Assembly (NCBI RefSeq): GCF_025813715.1
Contig: NZ_CP107532.1
Coordinates: 1,674,001 to 1,738,000, forward strand
DNA from: Methylobacterium sp. FF17
GTDB lineage: Bacteria; Pseudomonadota; Alphaproteobacteria; Rhizobiales; Beijerinckiaceae
Reading direction: 5' to 3'
DNA: 64,000 nucleotides
Part shown: positions 56,190 through 64,000 of the stretch, one piece after another
Position numbering within the stretch: position 1 is the stretch's first letter
How the letters are laid out: each line of letters begins with the position of its first letter
Position numbers and translations under genes: made by a program
The notes under the pieces: generated by a model
Told to the model about the DNA's origin: nothing
What the model saw: the letters and a program-made list of their open reading frames with translations, nothing else
Databases searched by the model: none

Positions 56190-57044
56190 TTGCCCCACGC
56201 CCCCCTCCTCCGATTCACGGACGTGGTCCCCTTGCGGACCGAGGTCGCCGGCTGGCGCCGGGCCGGCGCGCGTGTGGTGCTGGTGCCCACCATGGGCGCC
56301 CTCCATGCGGGCCATCTCGCCCTGATGGCGCGGGCGCGCGCCCTCGGGCAGCGGGTGGTGGCGAGCGTCTTCGTCAACCCGACCCAGTTCGGCCCCCACG
56401 AGGATTTTTCGCGTTACCCGCGCGACACGGAGACGGACCTCGCCCTGCTCGCGGAGGCCGGCGTCGATGCGGCCTACCTGCCGGAGGTCTCAGGGATGTA
56501 TCCGGAGCACTTCTCCACCCGGATCGAGGTCGAGGGGCTCACGGAGGGCCTGTGCGGCGCGTTTCGGCCGGGGCACTTCTCGGGTGTCGCCACGGTGGTG
56601 ACGAAGCTCCTCAACCGGGTCCAGCCGGACCTCGCCCTGTTCGGCGAGAAGGATTTCCAGCAGCTCCTCGTGATCCGTCGCGCGGTGCGCGACCTCGACC
56701 TGCCCGTGGAGATCCAGGGCGTGCCGACCCTGCGGGAGACGGACGGACTCGCCCTGTCCTCGCGCAACCGCTACCTGGACGCCGACGAGCGGGCGCGGGC
56801 GCCACGCCTCCATGCCGTCCTGTCGCGCATCGCCGAGGGGCTCGCGGCGGGCGGGAACGCGGTCCCGCTCCTCGCCGAGGGGCACGCCGCCCTGACGGCG
56901 GCGGGCTTCGGCCCGGTCCAGTACCTCGAGGTCCGCGACGCCGAGACCCTGGCGCCCCTGGAGCGGGCCACGCGGCCCGCCCGGGTGCTGGCGGCGGCCT
57001 ATCTCGGCCGCACGCGCCTCATCGACAACGTGCCCGTCGGTTAG
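56190..57044 (+). CDS. panC: Pantothenate synthetase
   Basis: 284 residues (from TTG 56190, preceded by CGAGGTTCC), the normal length for PanC, which joins beta-alanine and pantoate with ATP. Motifs: VPTMGALHAGHLALMARAR (HIGH-like nucleotide site), SVFVNPTQFGPHEDFSRYP, FRPGHFSGVATVVTKL, LFGEKDFQQLLVIRRAV and ALSSRNRYLDADER. GTG 56223 is an alternative start. It converges with the esterase gene, whose stop overlaps by 3 bases. panB is not in the window. Confidence 0.95.
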   Translation: MPHAPLLRFTDVVPLRTEVAGWRRAGARVVLVPTMGALHAGHLALMARARALGQRVVASVFVNPTQFGPHEDFSRYPRDTETDLALLAEAGVDAAYLPEVSGMYPEHFSTRIEVEGLTEGLCGAFRPGHFSGVATVVTKLLNRVQPDLALFGEKDFQQLLVIRRAVRDLDLPVEIQGVPTLRETDGLALSSRNRYLDADERARAPRLHAVLSRIAEGLAAGGNAVPLLAEGHAALTAAGFGPVQYLEVRDAETLAPLERATRPARVLAAAYLGRTRLIDNVPVG

Positions 57045-58450
57045 CCCCGGCCGGCGCCGAGCGGGTTCGCCCGGAAGAAGTCGATCATCGCCCGCGAGGC
57101 GTCCGGCCCGCGCGGGTCGGTGTAGCTCCCCGCCGCGTTGCCGCCCGACCAGGCATGGCCGAGGCCGCGCACGATCCAGCCCTCCACCGCGACCCGGCCG
57201 TTGCCGTCCGCATAGCGGGTGCGGGTGTAGGGCAGGCCCCCCGGGCTCACCGCCTCGGCGGCCTCCGGGACCAGACCGTCGATGCCGGCCTGAGCCAGGG
57301 CCTGCTCGCCGTTGCGCAGGTTGACCGTGCCGTCGCTCTCGCCATGGAACACGATCGTGGGCACGCGGACCTCGGCGGCCGCGCAATCGCCGGCCGCCAC
57401 CGGGCCGAGGCGCATGACGGTGAGGGCCGTCGAGACGTCGCGGGCGCAGCCGGCCGCGAGCCCGGAATGAATGCCCACCGCCGCGTAGAGATCGGGATAG
57501 GCCCGCGCGATGTTGACCGCCGCCGCCCCGCCCGCCGAGAGGCCGGCGATGTAGACCCGCGCGGGATCGACGCGGTGCTCGGCGATGATCGCGCGCGTCA
57601 GCCCGGCGATGATGCCGGCCTCGCCGGAATCGCGGCCCTGGTCGTTGGGCTGGAACCAGTTCCAGCAACGCTGGCCGTTGGCGCGGCCGGATTGGGCCGG
57701 GTAGGCCACGAGGAAGCCCTCGGCTTCGGCCAGGGCGTTCATGCCGGTGCCGGCGGCGAAATCGTCCGGCGACTGGGTGCAGCCATGCAGCAGCACCACG
57801 AGGGGCAGGTTCGGCCGGGCATCGCTGGGCACGAAGAGCTTGTAGTCCCGGCCGCCCGCCGCGTTGGAGAAGCTGTGCTCGGTGAAGTTGCCGCCCTCGG
57901 TGAGGGGGGCCCGCGCCTGGCTGAAGCCCGAGCCGGCCCCACCGAACGCTGCGCCGAGACCTGAACCGACACCCGCACCAAGGCCTTTCTGGAAGCCCGG
58001 CGCGAGTCCGCCGGCGCCGCCGCCGAGGCCCGGCACCGTGAGGCCGGCCTTGCCGAGAACGGGCGCGATGCCCCGCGTCACCGTCTCGACGACCTTGCGC
58101 AGCTTCTCGGGCAGGATCGCGGCGATGCCCGTCTCGTCGGCGTCACCCCTGGGCGAAGCCGTGCCACCGGGAGAGACCTTGGGGCCCGAGGAAACACGAT
58201 CGCCCGAAGAGACCTTGTCCGCCGGGCGCTCGGGGGCCGGGCCGGTCTCGACCCGCTCGGCGACGAGGTCGATGGTGTTCGGGGCCTGCGCCGCGACGTC
58301 CCGGCCGCCGGCGGGCGCGGCCGCGTGCCCGCCGGTCAATCCGCGCTGGAGCAGGACCGTGGCGTCCTGCAGGCGCCCGGCCGCCGTGAGGCGGGTGGCC
58401 TCCATCATGTCGGCGAGGCGGTCCTGCATCCGGTTCTGGGAATCGGTCAT
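57041..58450 (-). CDS. PHB depolymerase family esterase (extended N-terminus)
   Basis: 469 residues; the esterase domain is about 190-460: oxyanion region VVLLHGCTQSPDDFAAGTGM, catalytic serine in YIAGLSAGGAAAVN (S305), acid in FHGESDGTVNLR, histidine in VRGLGHAWSGGNA. Before it lie about 185 residues: an N-terminal helical part (MTDSQNRMQDRLADMMEATR...) and Gly/Ser/Ala-rich low-complexity sequence (about 140-175). No signal peptide, so it acts inside the cell or at granules. ATG 58450. It is downstream of a CopG-like gene on the same strand. Confidence 0.88.
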   Translation of the reverse strand: MTDSQNRMQDRLADMMEATRLTAAGRLQDATVLLQRGLTGGHAAAPAGGRDVAAQAPNTIDLVAERVETGPAPERPADKVSSGDRVSSGPKVSPGGTASPRGDADETGIAAILPEKLRKVVETVTRGIAPVLGKAGLTVPGLGGGAGGLAPGFQKGLGAGVGSGLGAAFGGAGSGFSQARAPLTEGGNFTEHSFSNAAGGRDYKLFVPSDARPNLPLVVLLHGCTQSPDDFAAGTGMNALAEAEGFLVAYPAQSGRANGQRCWNWFQPNDQGRDSGEAGIIAGLTRAIIAEHRVDPARVYIAGLSAGGAAAVNIARAYPDLYAAVGIHSGLAAGCARDVSTALTVMRLGPVAAGDCAAAEVRVPTIVFHGESDGTVNLRNGEQALAQAGIDGLVPEAAEAVSPGGLPYTRTRYADGNGRVAVEGWIVRGLGHAWSGGNAAGSYTDPRGPDASRAMIDFFRANPLGAGRG

Positions 58451-58517
58451 GGCATTCGCTTTCGGGTTCGGCGCGAGGCCGATCCATGCGAGGTCGGGAA
58501 CGCGGGGAGAAACGCTG

Positions 58518-58943
58518 TCAGAGAAGACGGTCGGCAAGGGCCGCCTTCACGGCGGGGGTCGCCTGGAGGCTGCCCATCACCTCGATGGACGCGATGGCGT
58601 CGCGGGCGAGTTCCGGGGTGACGTCGGGGGCGATGCTCGCGAGCCCCAGCACCCGGATGTCGAGGCGGATGCCGCTGGCGCGCGCCGCCTCGAGTTCCGC
58701 CCTGTCGTAGCGGCGCAACCCGAGTTCGACGCCCTTGCGGGCCACGGATTGACGCGTGACGTCGCCGTGGCGGGCGATCTGGTTGCGCACGGCGGTGCGG
58801 ATGAAGTCGCTCCGGTTCGCGTAGACGCTCTCGGAGACGAGAAGATCGATATGGCCGAGATCCACGAAACCGAGGTTGATCGTCACCTTCTCGGTGTCAC
58901 CGACCCGGATCGCTGCCTTCGGCTTGTCCACGAGATCGAACAT
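58518..58943 (-). CDS. CopG/ribbon-helix-helix-like regulator
   Basis: 141 residues. The segment EKVTINLGFVDLGHIDLLVS then ESVYANRSDFIRTAVRNQIA looks like a ribbon-helix-helix DNA-binding motif (beta strand, helix, turn, helix with DFIRTAVRNQI). The remaining 80 residues are helical and of unknown role. ATG 58943, just downstream of a TGC-rich dyad that may be its own operator. It precedes the esterase by 67 bases on the same strand and is probably co-transcribed. Confidence 0.75.
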   Translation of the reverse strand: MFDLVDKPKAAIRVGDTEKVTINLGFVDLGHIDLLVSESVYANRSDFIRTAVRNQIARHGDVTRQSVARKGVELGLRRYDRAELEAARASGIRLDIRVLGLASIAPDVTPELARDAIASIEVMGSLQATPAVKAALADRLL

Positions 58944-58997
58944 CGGACCTTCCCACCACCATCCACCGGGATGGTATATGGGAGGCTTGCGCTGCGA

Positions 58998-59027
58998 TGC
59001 AATATGAACTGAGTTGCATTGCAATAT
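58998..59027. promoter_or_regulatory. Repeated TGCAATAT/TTGCATTGCAA operator candidate
   Basis: TGCAATAT occurs at 58998-59005 and 59020-59027, 22 bases apart (two helical turns), and TTGCATTGCAA (59014-59024) is a perfect 5-1-5 palindrome. This AT-rich patch lies in the promoter region of the CopG-like gene. TTGC...GCAA words resemble operators of PHB regulators (PhaR) in other alphaproteobacteria. Confidence 0.55.
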
Positions 59028-59081
59028 CGCACCCGGTCCCGCCGGGACGACCAACCGCGCGGCCGCCCGATGGTTCGGTGG

Positions 59082-59810
59082 TCACGATGCCGCCCCCTCC
59101 TCCCCGAGGTAATCCCGCCAGACGGGACTGGCCCCGAGCGTGCCGATGAAGGCCGCGTGCCGCGTCCGCTCGGCGTCCGTCAGGCGATGGCGCGCCGGTC
59201 GGGGTCCGGAGGCCCGGTTCTCCACGCCGCCCGCGACGGGGGCGAGCGGATCCTGGGCCTCGGCCATGGCGAGACCGAGGCTGGTCTGCTTGCCGCCGAG
59301 CAGTTCGACATAGACCTCCGCCAGGATCTGGGCGTCGAGCAGCGCCCCGTGCTTGGTGCGGCGGGTGGTGTCGATGCCGTAGCGCGAGCAGAGGGCGTCG
59401 AGGTTGTTGGCCGCGCCCGTGTGCTTGCGCCGGGCCAGTTGCAGGGTGTCGACCACGTCGGCGAGGTCGATGGGCGGCGGGGCGGCGGCGCCGAGCCGCG
59501 CATATTCCATGTTGAGGAAGCCGACGTCGAAGGGCGCGTTGTGGATCACCAGGGGTGCGTCGCCGCAGAAGTCGCGGAACGCATCCACGATGTCGGCAAA
59601 GAGCGGCTTGTCGGCCAGGAAGGCATCGGAGATGCCGTGCACCGCGAAGGCGCCCTGCGAGACCGGACGCGTCGGGTTGACGAACTGGTGGTAGGACCGG
59701 CCGGTCTGCACGTGGTTGATGAGTTCGACGCAGCCGATCTCGATCAGGCGGTCGCCGTTCTTGGCGTCGGTACCGGTGGTCTCGGTGTCGAGGACGATCT
59801 CGCGCAGCAT
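59082..59810 (-). CDS. dnaQ: DNA polymerase III subunit epsilon
   Basis: 242-residue 3'-5' proofreading exonuclease. Exo I DTETTG (about residues 8-13), Exo II HNAPFDVGFLNME, Exo III HGALLDAQILAEVYVELLGG. The C-terminal region binds the polymerase alpha subunit. ATG 59810 gives the standard MLREIVLDTETTG start. It follows coaE with a gap of 60 bases on the same strand. In relatives secB follows dnaQ; here it is absent. Confidence 0.95.
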   Translation of the reverse strand: MLREIVLDTETTGTDAKNGDRLIEIGCVELINHVQTGRSYHQFVNPTRPVSQGAFAVHGISDAFLADKPLFADIVDAFRDFCGDAPLVIHNAPFDVGFLNMEYARLGAAAPPPIDLADVVDTLQLARRKHTGAANNLDALCSRYGIDTTRRTKHGALLDAQILAEVYVELLGGKQTSLGLAMAEAQDPLAPVAGGVENRASGPRPARHRLTDAERTRHAAFIGTLGASPVWRDYLGEEGAAS

Positions 59811-59870
59811 CGATGCGGTCCTGGCGGGTTGGGTTCGCGCCACCGGACCATGCGCGCTCCTAAGATCGCG

Positions 59871-60473
59871 TCAAGGCGCGCCACCGGTCAGGGTCCGGAC
59901 GATCGCCGCCACCTCCGCCTCCGCATGGGCGAAGCCGAGGCTGGTATCGAGCACGAAATCCGCCCGTGCCCGCTTCTCGGCGTCCGGCATCTGCTTGGCC
60001 CGGATCGCCTCGAAGGCCGCCGCATCCATGCCCGGTCGGGCCAGCACGCGGGCGCGCTGCACGTCCTCGGGCGCCGTGACCACCAGGACCCGGTCGCAGC
60101 GCGCCTGCGCGCCGGTCTCGAACAGCAGCGGGATGTCGAGGAGCACCAGGGCCGCGTCGGCGTGGCGGGCCAGGAAGTCACGCGCGGCCGCCTGCGCCAG
60201 GGGATGGACGAGGGCTTCCAGGGCCGCGAGGCGCTCGGGCGACCCGAGGACCGCGTCCCGCAGGCGCCCCCGGTCCACCGCGCCGTCCGGCGCCAGGGTT
60301 CCGGGAAAGGCCGATCCGATCCGGGGGGCGGCCGCGCCGCCGGCGGCGTAGAGGGCGTGCACGGCCGCATCCGCGTCGTGCACCGGCACGCCGTGGCGCG
60401 CGAACATCGCGGCCGTGGCGGATTTGCCCATGCCGATCGAGCCGGTGAGACCGAGGATGCGGGGGCGGCTCAT
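59871..60473 (-). CDS. coaE: Dephospho-CoA kinase
   Basis: 200-residue kinase for the last step of coenzyme A synthesis. P-loop GLTGSIGMGKSATAAMF, DADAAVHALY, and LVLLDIPLLFETGAQARCDR. ATG 60473 overlaps the aroE stop (ATGA), so translation is coupled. Part of the aroE-coaE-dnaQ block usual in alphaproteobacteria. Confidence 0.95.
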   Translation of the reverse strand: MSRPRILGLTGSIGMGKSATAAMFARHGVPVHDADAAVHALYAAGGAAAPRIGSAFPGTLAPDGAVDRGRLRDAVLGSPERLAALEALVHPLAQAAARDFLARHADAALVLLDIPLLFETGAQARCDRVLVVTAPEDVQRARVLARPGMDAAAFEAIRAKQMPDAEKRARADFVLDTSLGFAHAEAEVAAIVRTLTGGAP

Positions 60474-61306
60474 GCCGTCAGATCCGCGACGATGCGGGCG
60501 CGCAGTTCCGGGGTGACGCGGGGGGTCACGCGGAACCAGCGGGCGAAGCCCGGCACCGCCTGGTGCAGCAGCATGCCGAGGCCGTCCACCGTTCTGAGGC
60601 CGCATGCCCGCGCGGCGGCGAGGAGCGGCGTCTCCAGGGGCGCGTAGACGATGTCGGCCACCGCCGCGTCGTCCGCCAGATCGAAGAGGTCGAGGTCGAG
60701 GGGCGGGTGCCCGACCATGCCGAGCGAGGTGGTGTTCACCAGCAGCCCCGTGCGGGCCATGGCGGCGGGCAGGTCGAGCCAGGTCACCGCCTCGACGCGG
60801 GCGGGATCGAGGGCCACCAGGGCCTCGGCGCGGGCGGGCGTGCGGTTGGCGACCCAGACCCGCGAGAGCCCGCGCTCCAGCAGGCCGACCACGATGGCGC
60901 GGGCAGCCCCCCCGGCCCCGAGCACCAGGGCGGTGCCGGCCCCCCGCTCGGTCCAGTCGAGGCCCAGGCTCTGGTCGAGATGGGCGATGAAACCCGGCGC
61001 GTCGGTGTTGTCGCCGCAGAGGCGCTCGGCGCCGTCGAAGAACAGGGTGTTGACCGCCCCGATCTTCTCCGCGCGCGGGGTGAGCGACTCGACCAGCCCG
61101 AACGCCGCCTCCTTGTGCGGGATCGTGACGTTGCCGCCGGCAAAGCCGTTCCTGCGCAGCTCGGCCAGAAATCCCGGAAACGCTTCGGGCGCCACGTCGA
61201 CCCGCTCGTAGGTTCCTTCGATCCCGTGCTCGGCCAGCCAGTGGCCGTGGATCAGGGGCGAGCGGGAATGCGCGATGGGGTGTCCGACGACGAAGGCGCG
61301 AATCAT
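60470..61306 (-). CDS. aroE: Shikimate dehydrogenase
   Basis: 278-residue NADP-dependent enzyme reducing 3-dehydroshikimate to shikimate (aromatic amino acid synthesis). Motifs: VGHPIAHSRSPLIHGHW, NVTIPHKEAAFGLV (catalytic K), GDNTDAPGFIAHL, LVLGAGGAARAIVVGLLERG and NTTSLGMVGHPPLD. Start ATG 61306 is followed at once by the conserved strand IRAFVVGHP. The gene maf, which precedes aroE in many relatives, is not here; a cation transporter gene lies upstream. Confidence 0.95.
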   Translation of the reverse strand: MIRAFVVGHPIAHSRSPLIHGHWLAEHGIEGTYERVDVAPEAFPGFLAELRRNGFAGGNVTIPHKEAAFGLVESLTPRAEKIGAVNTLFFDGAERLCGDNTDAPGFIAHLDQSLGLDWTERGAGTALVLGAGGAARAIVVGLLERGLSRVWVANRTPARAEALVALDPARVEAVTWLDLPAAMARTGLLVNTTSLGMVGHPPLDLDLFDLADDAAVADIVYAPLETPLLAAARACGLRTVDGLGMLLHQAVPGFARWFRVTPRVTPELRARIVADLTA

Positions 61307-61406
61307 GCCCGTGGCCCTCGCGGCCGGCGCCCCGAGGGGGATCCGCCGTACGGGGGGCGACGTGAAGGCGGGTGGAGACGGGGGCCGGCCGGCCGGGGCG
61401 TCGGGA

Positions 61407-62357
61407 TCATACGGTGCAGTCTCCGGCGAGCGCGCAGGCGGGGCCGCCCGCCTCCTCCACCTGCAGGGTGGCGTGGCCGATGCCGAAGCGGGTCCGCAGC
61501 TCGTCGGCGGTGGCGATGAGGAAGCCGTTGCCCGGATGCCCCTGTCCCATCACCAGATGCGCGGTCAGGGCACTGTCGGTGGTGCTCATCGGCCAGATGT
61601 GGAGGTCGTGCAGGTCGCTCACGCCGGGCCGGCTCCGGAGATAGGCTCCCACCGCCGCCGGATCGATGCCGGGGGGCACCGCCGAGAGGGACATCACCAC
61701 GCTGTCGCGCAGGAGCCCCCAGGTCGCCCAGACGATGAGGCCCGCGATGACCAGGCTGACCACGGGATCGATCCAGGCGACCCCCGTCAGCACGATGATC
61801 AGGCCCGTGACCACGACGCCCGCCGAGACGGCGGCATCGGCCAGCATGTGCAGGTAGGCGCCCCGGATGTTGATGTCGCTGCTGCCCGAGGCGAAGAGCC
61901 AGGCGGTGACGCCGTTGATGAGGATGCCGATGCCGGCCACCACCATCACGGTCAGGCCCGCCACCGGCTGCGGTTCGGGGGCGATCAGGCGGGCGACGGC
62001 CTCCCAGGCGATGGCGCCGGTGGCGAGCAGCAGGAACACCGCGTTGAACAGGGCGGCGAGGATCGAGGAGCCGCGCAGGCCGTAGGTGAAGCGCGGGGTC
62101 GGCGCGCGCTTGACCAGCACCGAGGCGATCCAGGCGACCATGAGGCCGAGCACGTCCGAGAGGTTGTGGCCGGCATCGGCCACCAGGGCCATGGAGTCGC
62201 TGGCGAAACCGTAGACCGCCTCGAGGATCACGAAGGCGATGTTGAGGGCGATGCCGATGGCGAAGGCGCGCCCGAAGGTGGCGGGCGCGTGGGAATGGCC
62301 GCCCCCGTGGCTGTGCCCGTGATGATCGTGGTGGTGATCGTGCGCGTGCTCATCCAT
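61407..62357 (-). CDS. Cation diffusion facilitator family transporter
   Basis: 316 residues of the CDF (ZitB/CzcD) family for efflux of zinc or similar divalent metals across the inner membrane. His-rich N-terminus (MDEHAHDHHHDHHGHSHGGG), six membrane spans with metal-site motifs MALVADAGHNLSDVLGL (H-x-x-x-D) and GAYLHMLADAAVSAGVV (H-x-x-x-D), and a cytoplasmic C-terminal domain with HDLHIWPMSTTDSALTAHL. Metal specificity cannot be read off. GC-rich palindromic DNA follows upstream at 62380-62490. Confidence 0.93.
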   Translation of the reverse strand: MDEHAHDHHHDHHGHSHGGGHSHAPATFGRAFAIGIALNIAFVILEAVYGFASDSMALVADAGHNLSDVLGLMVAWIASVLVKRAPTPRFTYGLRGSSILAALFNAVFLLLATGAIAWEAVARLIAPEPQPVAGLTVMVVAGIGILINGVTAWLFASGSSDINIRGAYLHMLADAAVSAGVVVTGLIIVLTGVAWIDPVVSLVIAGLIVWATWGLLRDSVVMSLSAVPPGIDPAAVGAYLRSRPGVSDLHDLHIWPMSTTDSALTAHLVMGQGHPGNGFLIATADELRTRFGIGHATLQVEEAGGPACALAGDCTV

Positions 62358-62535
62358 TCCATCCGCCTCGGGTTCGACCCCCTCCCGCCCCCTTGCAGGG
62401 AGGGATCGAGGGTGGGGGTGGTTCCGCCGGCCTCCGAACGGTGAGGGTCACCCGACCCCCCCGACCTCCGCCAGGGGGAGGAGAGGCGCGCCAGGTTCGA
62501 AGGCCGCGGTGCCGGTATCCGGACGTCGAAGATAA

Positions 62536-62982
62536 TTACCAGAAACTCGGCTTCACCGCGGCCAGGATCACGATCAGGATCATGAGGAGCGTCGGCACCT
62601 CGTTGATCACCCGGTAGAATTTATGGCCGCGCGTGTTCCGGTCGGCGGCGAAGTCCCGGACCATCCGGGCGAGCCAGCCGTGGATGCCGCTCATGGCCAG
62701 CACCAGGACGAACTTCGCCTGGAGCCAGCCGGCGGCGTAGTACCCGCTCATCCAGGCCAGGATCAGCCCGAACACCCAGGTGGCGATCATCGCAGGCGTC
62801 ATGATCGCCTTGAGCAGGCGCCGCTCCATGACCTTGAAGGTCTCGGACTGGGCCGCCGCGTGCGGACCCGGCACCAGGGAGGCGTGATAGACGAACAGGC
62901 GGGGCAGGTAGAGCATCGCCGCCATCCAGGAGATGAGGGCGACGAGATGCCCGGCCTTGAGCCAGGGGTAGAGGCTGTCCAA
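62536..62982 (-). CDS. hemJ: Protoporphyrinogen oxidase HemJ
   Basis: 148-residue membrane enzyme oxidising protoporphyrinogen IX in heme synthesis. Motifs: LYPWLKAGHLVALISWMAAM, YLPRLFVYHASLVPGP, and a C-terminal INEVPTLLMILIVILAAVKP, with heme-ligand histidines typical of HemJ. The TTG at 62982 is chosen because homologues begin near this point and it lies 4 bases after the hemE stop; a longer frame begins at 63021 inside hemE. Co-transcribed with hemE. Confidence 0.9.
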   Translation of the reverse strand: MDSLYPWLKAGHLVALISWMAAMLYLPRLFVYHASLVPGPHAAAQSETFKVMERRLLKAIMTPAMIATWVFGLILAWMSGYYAAGWLQAKFVLVLAMSGIHGWLARMVRDFAADRNTRGHKFYRVINEVPTLLMILIVILAAVKPSFW

Positions 62983-62986
62983 GGGG

Positions 62987-64000
62987 TCAGCCCCGCAGGC
63001 GCGCGAGCATGCGCTCGACATGGGCGATCGGCGTCTGTGGGGTGATGCCGTGGCCGAGGTTGAAGATGTGCGGCAGGCCCTCGGTGGCCGCGAGCACCCC
63101 GTCGACCGCCGCGTCGAGGGCGGCGCCCCCCGCGATCAGGGTCTCGGGATGGACGTTGCCCTGCGTCACCGTGGTGGCGGGCACCCGGTCGCGCAGGGCT
63201 TTCAGATCCACCGACCAGTCGACGCCGACCGCGTCGGCCGCCGTCTCCGGCACCACGCGGGCATGGCCGTCGAGGCCCGAACCCCGCGCGAACACGATGA
63301 TCCGCGCCCCCGGCACGCGGGCGCGCACCCCGGCGATCATCCGGGCAATGGGCTGGAGCGACCAGCGGGTCAGGGCGTCGCGCTCCGCGGGTTCAGGCAG
63401 CGCGCTCTCGGCGACCTCGTTGACGGCCTGCTCGGAGGGCTCGTCGGCGCCGCGCGCGTCGGGGAGCGAGCCCGCATGGGACTCGAAGATCTGCACCGCG
63501 TCCGCCCCGGCCTCGAGCTGGCGCACGAGGTACTCGGTCTGCACCGTGACGAGGCGGTCGATCAGCGCCTCCACCAGGGCGGTGTCCTGCCGGGCCAGGG
63601 CGCGGGAGGGTGCGAGGTCGGGCGTGCCGCGCCCGCCGATCATGTAGCTCGCCACCGTCCAGGGCGCGCCGCAGAAGCCGAGCAGCGTGGTCTCGTGGGG
63701 GAGTTCTGCCCGCAGGCGCCGCACCGTCTCGAAGACGGGCTCCAGGTGCGTGAAGATCGCCGGATCGCCGGCCTCGCGCAGGCGCTCGAATTCCGCCCGG
63801 CCCGCCATCGGGTTGAGGCGCGGCCCCTCCCCTTCCACGAAGCGCACGTCCTGGCCCAGCGCGTCCGGGATCACGAGGATGTCGGAGAACAGGATCGAGG
63901 CCTCGAAGCCGAAGCGCCGGATCGGCTGAAGCGTCACCTCGGTGGCGAAGTCCGGGTTGTAGCAGAGGTCGAGGAAGGAGCCCGCCTTGGCGCGGACCTC
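62987..64000 (-). CDS. hemE: Uroporphyrinogen decarboxylase, 5'-truncated by window edge
   Basis: Decarboxylates uroporphyrinogen III to coproporphyrinogen III. The reading frame continues to the window end (VRAKAGSFLDLCYNPDFATE is encoded upstream of Met 63937), so the N-terminus is outside. Conserved FEASILFSDILVIPDALGQD, FCGAPWTVASYMIGG and NLGHGITPQTPIAHV are present. An extra roughly 25-residue segment (R162-R186 counted from Met 63937; RGADEPSEQAV... to ...PEPAER) sits between the usual AGSLP and RWSLQP regions. Followed by hemJ. Confidence 0.95.
   Translation of the reverse strand, partial: EVRAKAGSFLDLCYNPDFATEVTLQPIRRFGFEASILFSDILVIPDALGQDVRFVEGEGPRLNPMAGRAEFERLREAGDPAIFTHLEPVFETVRRLRAELPHETTLLGFCGAPWTVASYMIGGRGTPDLAPSRALARQDTALVEALIDRLVTVQTEYLVRQLEAGADAVQIFESHAGSLPDARGADEPSEQAVNEVAESALPEPAERDALTRWSLQPIARMIAGVRARVPGARIIVFARGSGLDGHARVVPETAADAVGVDWSVDLKALRDRVPATTVTQGNVHPETLIAGGAALDAAVDGVLAATEGLPHIFNLGHGITPQTPIAHVERMLARLRG

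Overview
This is a high-GC alphaproteobacterial chromosome segment, most likely from Methylobacterium or Methylorubrum. The reasons are the C1 enzyme formate-tetrahydrofolate ligase at the left edge, 5-aminolevulinate synthase of the C4 (Shemin) pathway, the hisD / DUF2948 / UPF0262 / low-molecular-weight phosphatase block and the hemE-hemJ ... aroE-coaE-dnaQ block typical of Rhizobiales, opgG/opgH glucan genes, a PHB-type esterase, and very strong GC bias at third codon positions. That bias produces many long antisense shadow frames, which are left out.

Layout. 1-9.4 kb: 3' part of ftfL, a spermidine-synthase-like methyltransferase, small proteins, a GNAT acetyltransferase, zapE, and a two-subunit molybdenum hydroxylase (iorA/iorB type) with a Tat-like leader. 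9.8-14.8 kb: a small NepR-like protein and a sulfate ABC transporter operon (sbp-cysT-cysW-cysA), preceded by two copies of a GTTCTTT-N2-AAAGAAC palindrome. 15.5-19.1 kb: an AT-richer accessory island with two GT61 glycosyltransferases and a methyltransferase. It contains a rearranged fragment of the neighbouring tex gene, so the second glycosyltransferase lies between a tex relic and intact tex. 19.2-33.8 kb: tex, divergent opgG/opgH, a trans-sulfuration enzyme, tspO, hemA, murA, a short-chain dehydrogenase and an NlpC/P60 hydrolase. 34.3-37.5 kb: a 1066-residue multicopper oxidase fused to a C-terminal FG-GAP/VCBS-like domain. 37.9-45.8 kb: the hisD block, a GT2 enzyme, an MgtC-like protein, pyrE and a chemoreceptor. 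46.1-47.0 kb: an alpha/beta hydrolase carrying the full catalytic residue set of fluoroacetate dehalogenase. 47.4-54.1 kb: a seven-gene MoxR/DUF58/von Willebrand (Bat-type) operon with no methanol dehydrogenase genes beside it. 54.1-59.0 kb: a phosphatase/glycosyltransferase pair, panC, and a PHB-type esterase with a CopG-like regulator. 59.1-64 kb: dnaQ, coaE, aroE, a cation diffusion facilitator, hemJ and the 3' part of hemE.

Most genes are housekeeping or envelope functions in short operons with ATGA-type overlaps. The accessory signals are the GT61 island with its tex scar, the oxidase fusion, the putative dehalogenase and several palindromic operator candidates. I saw no tRNA, rRNA, CRISPR array, integrase or intact transposase. 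All calls come from reading the sequence; no database search was made.
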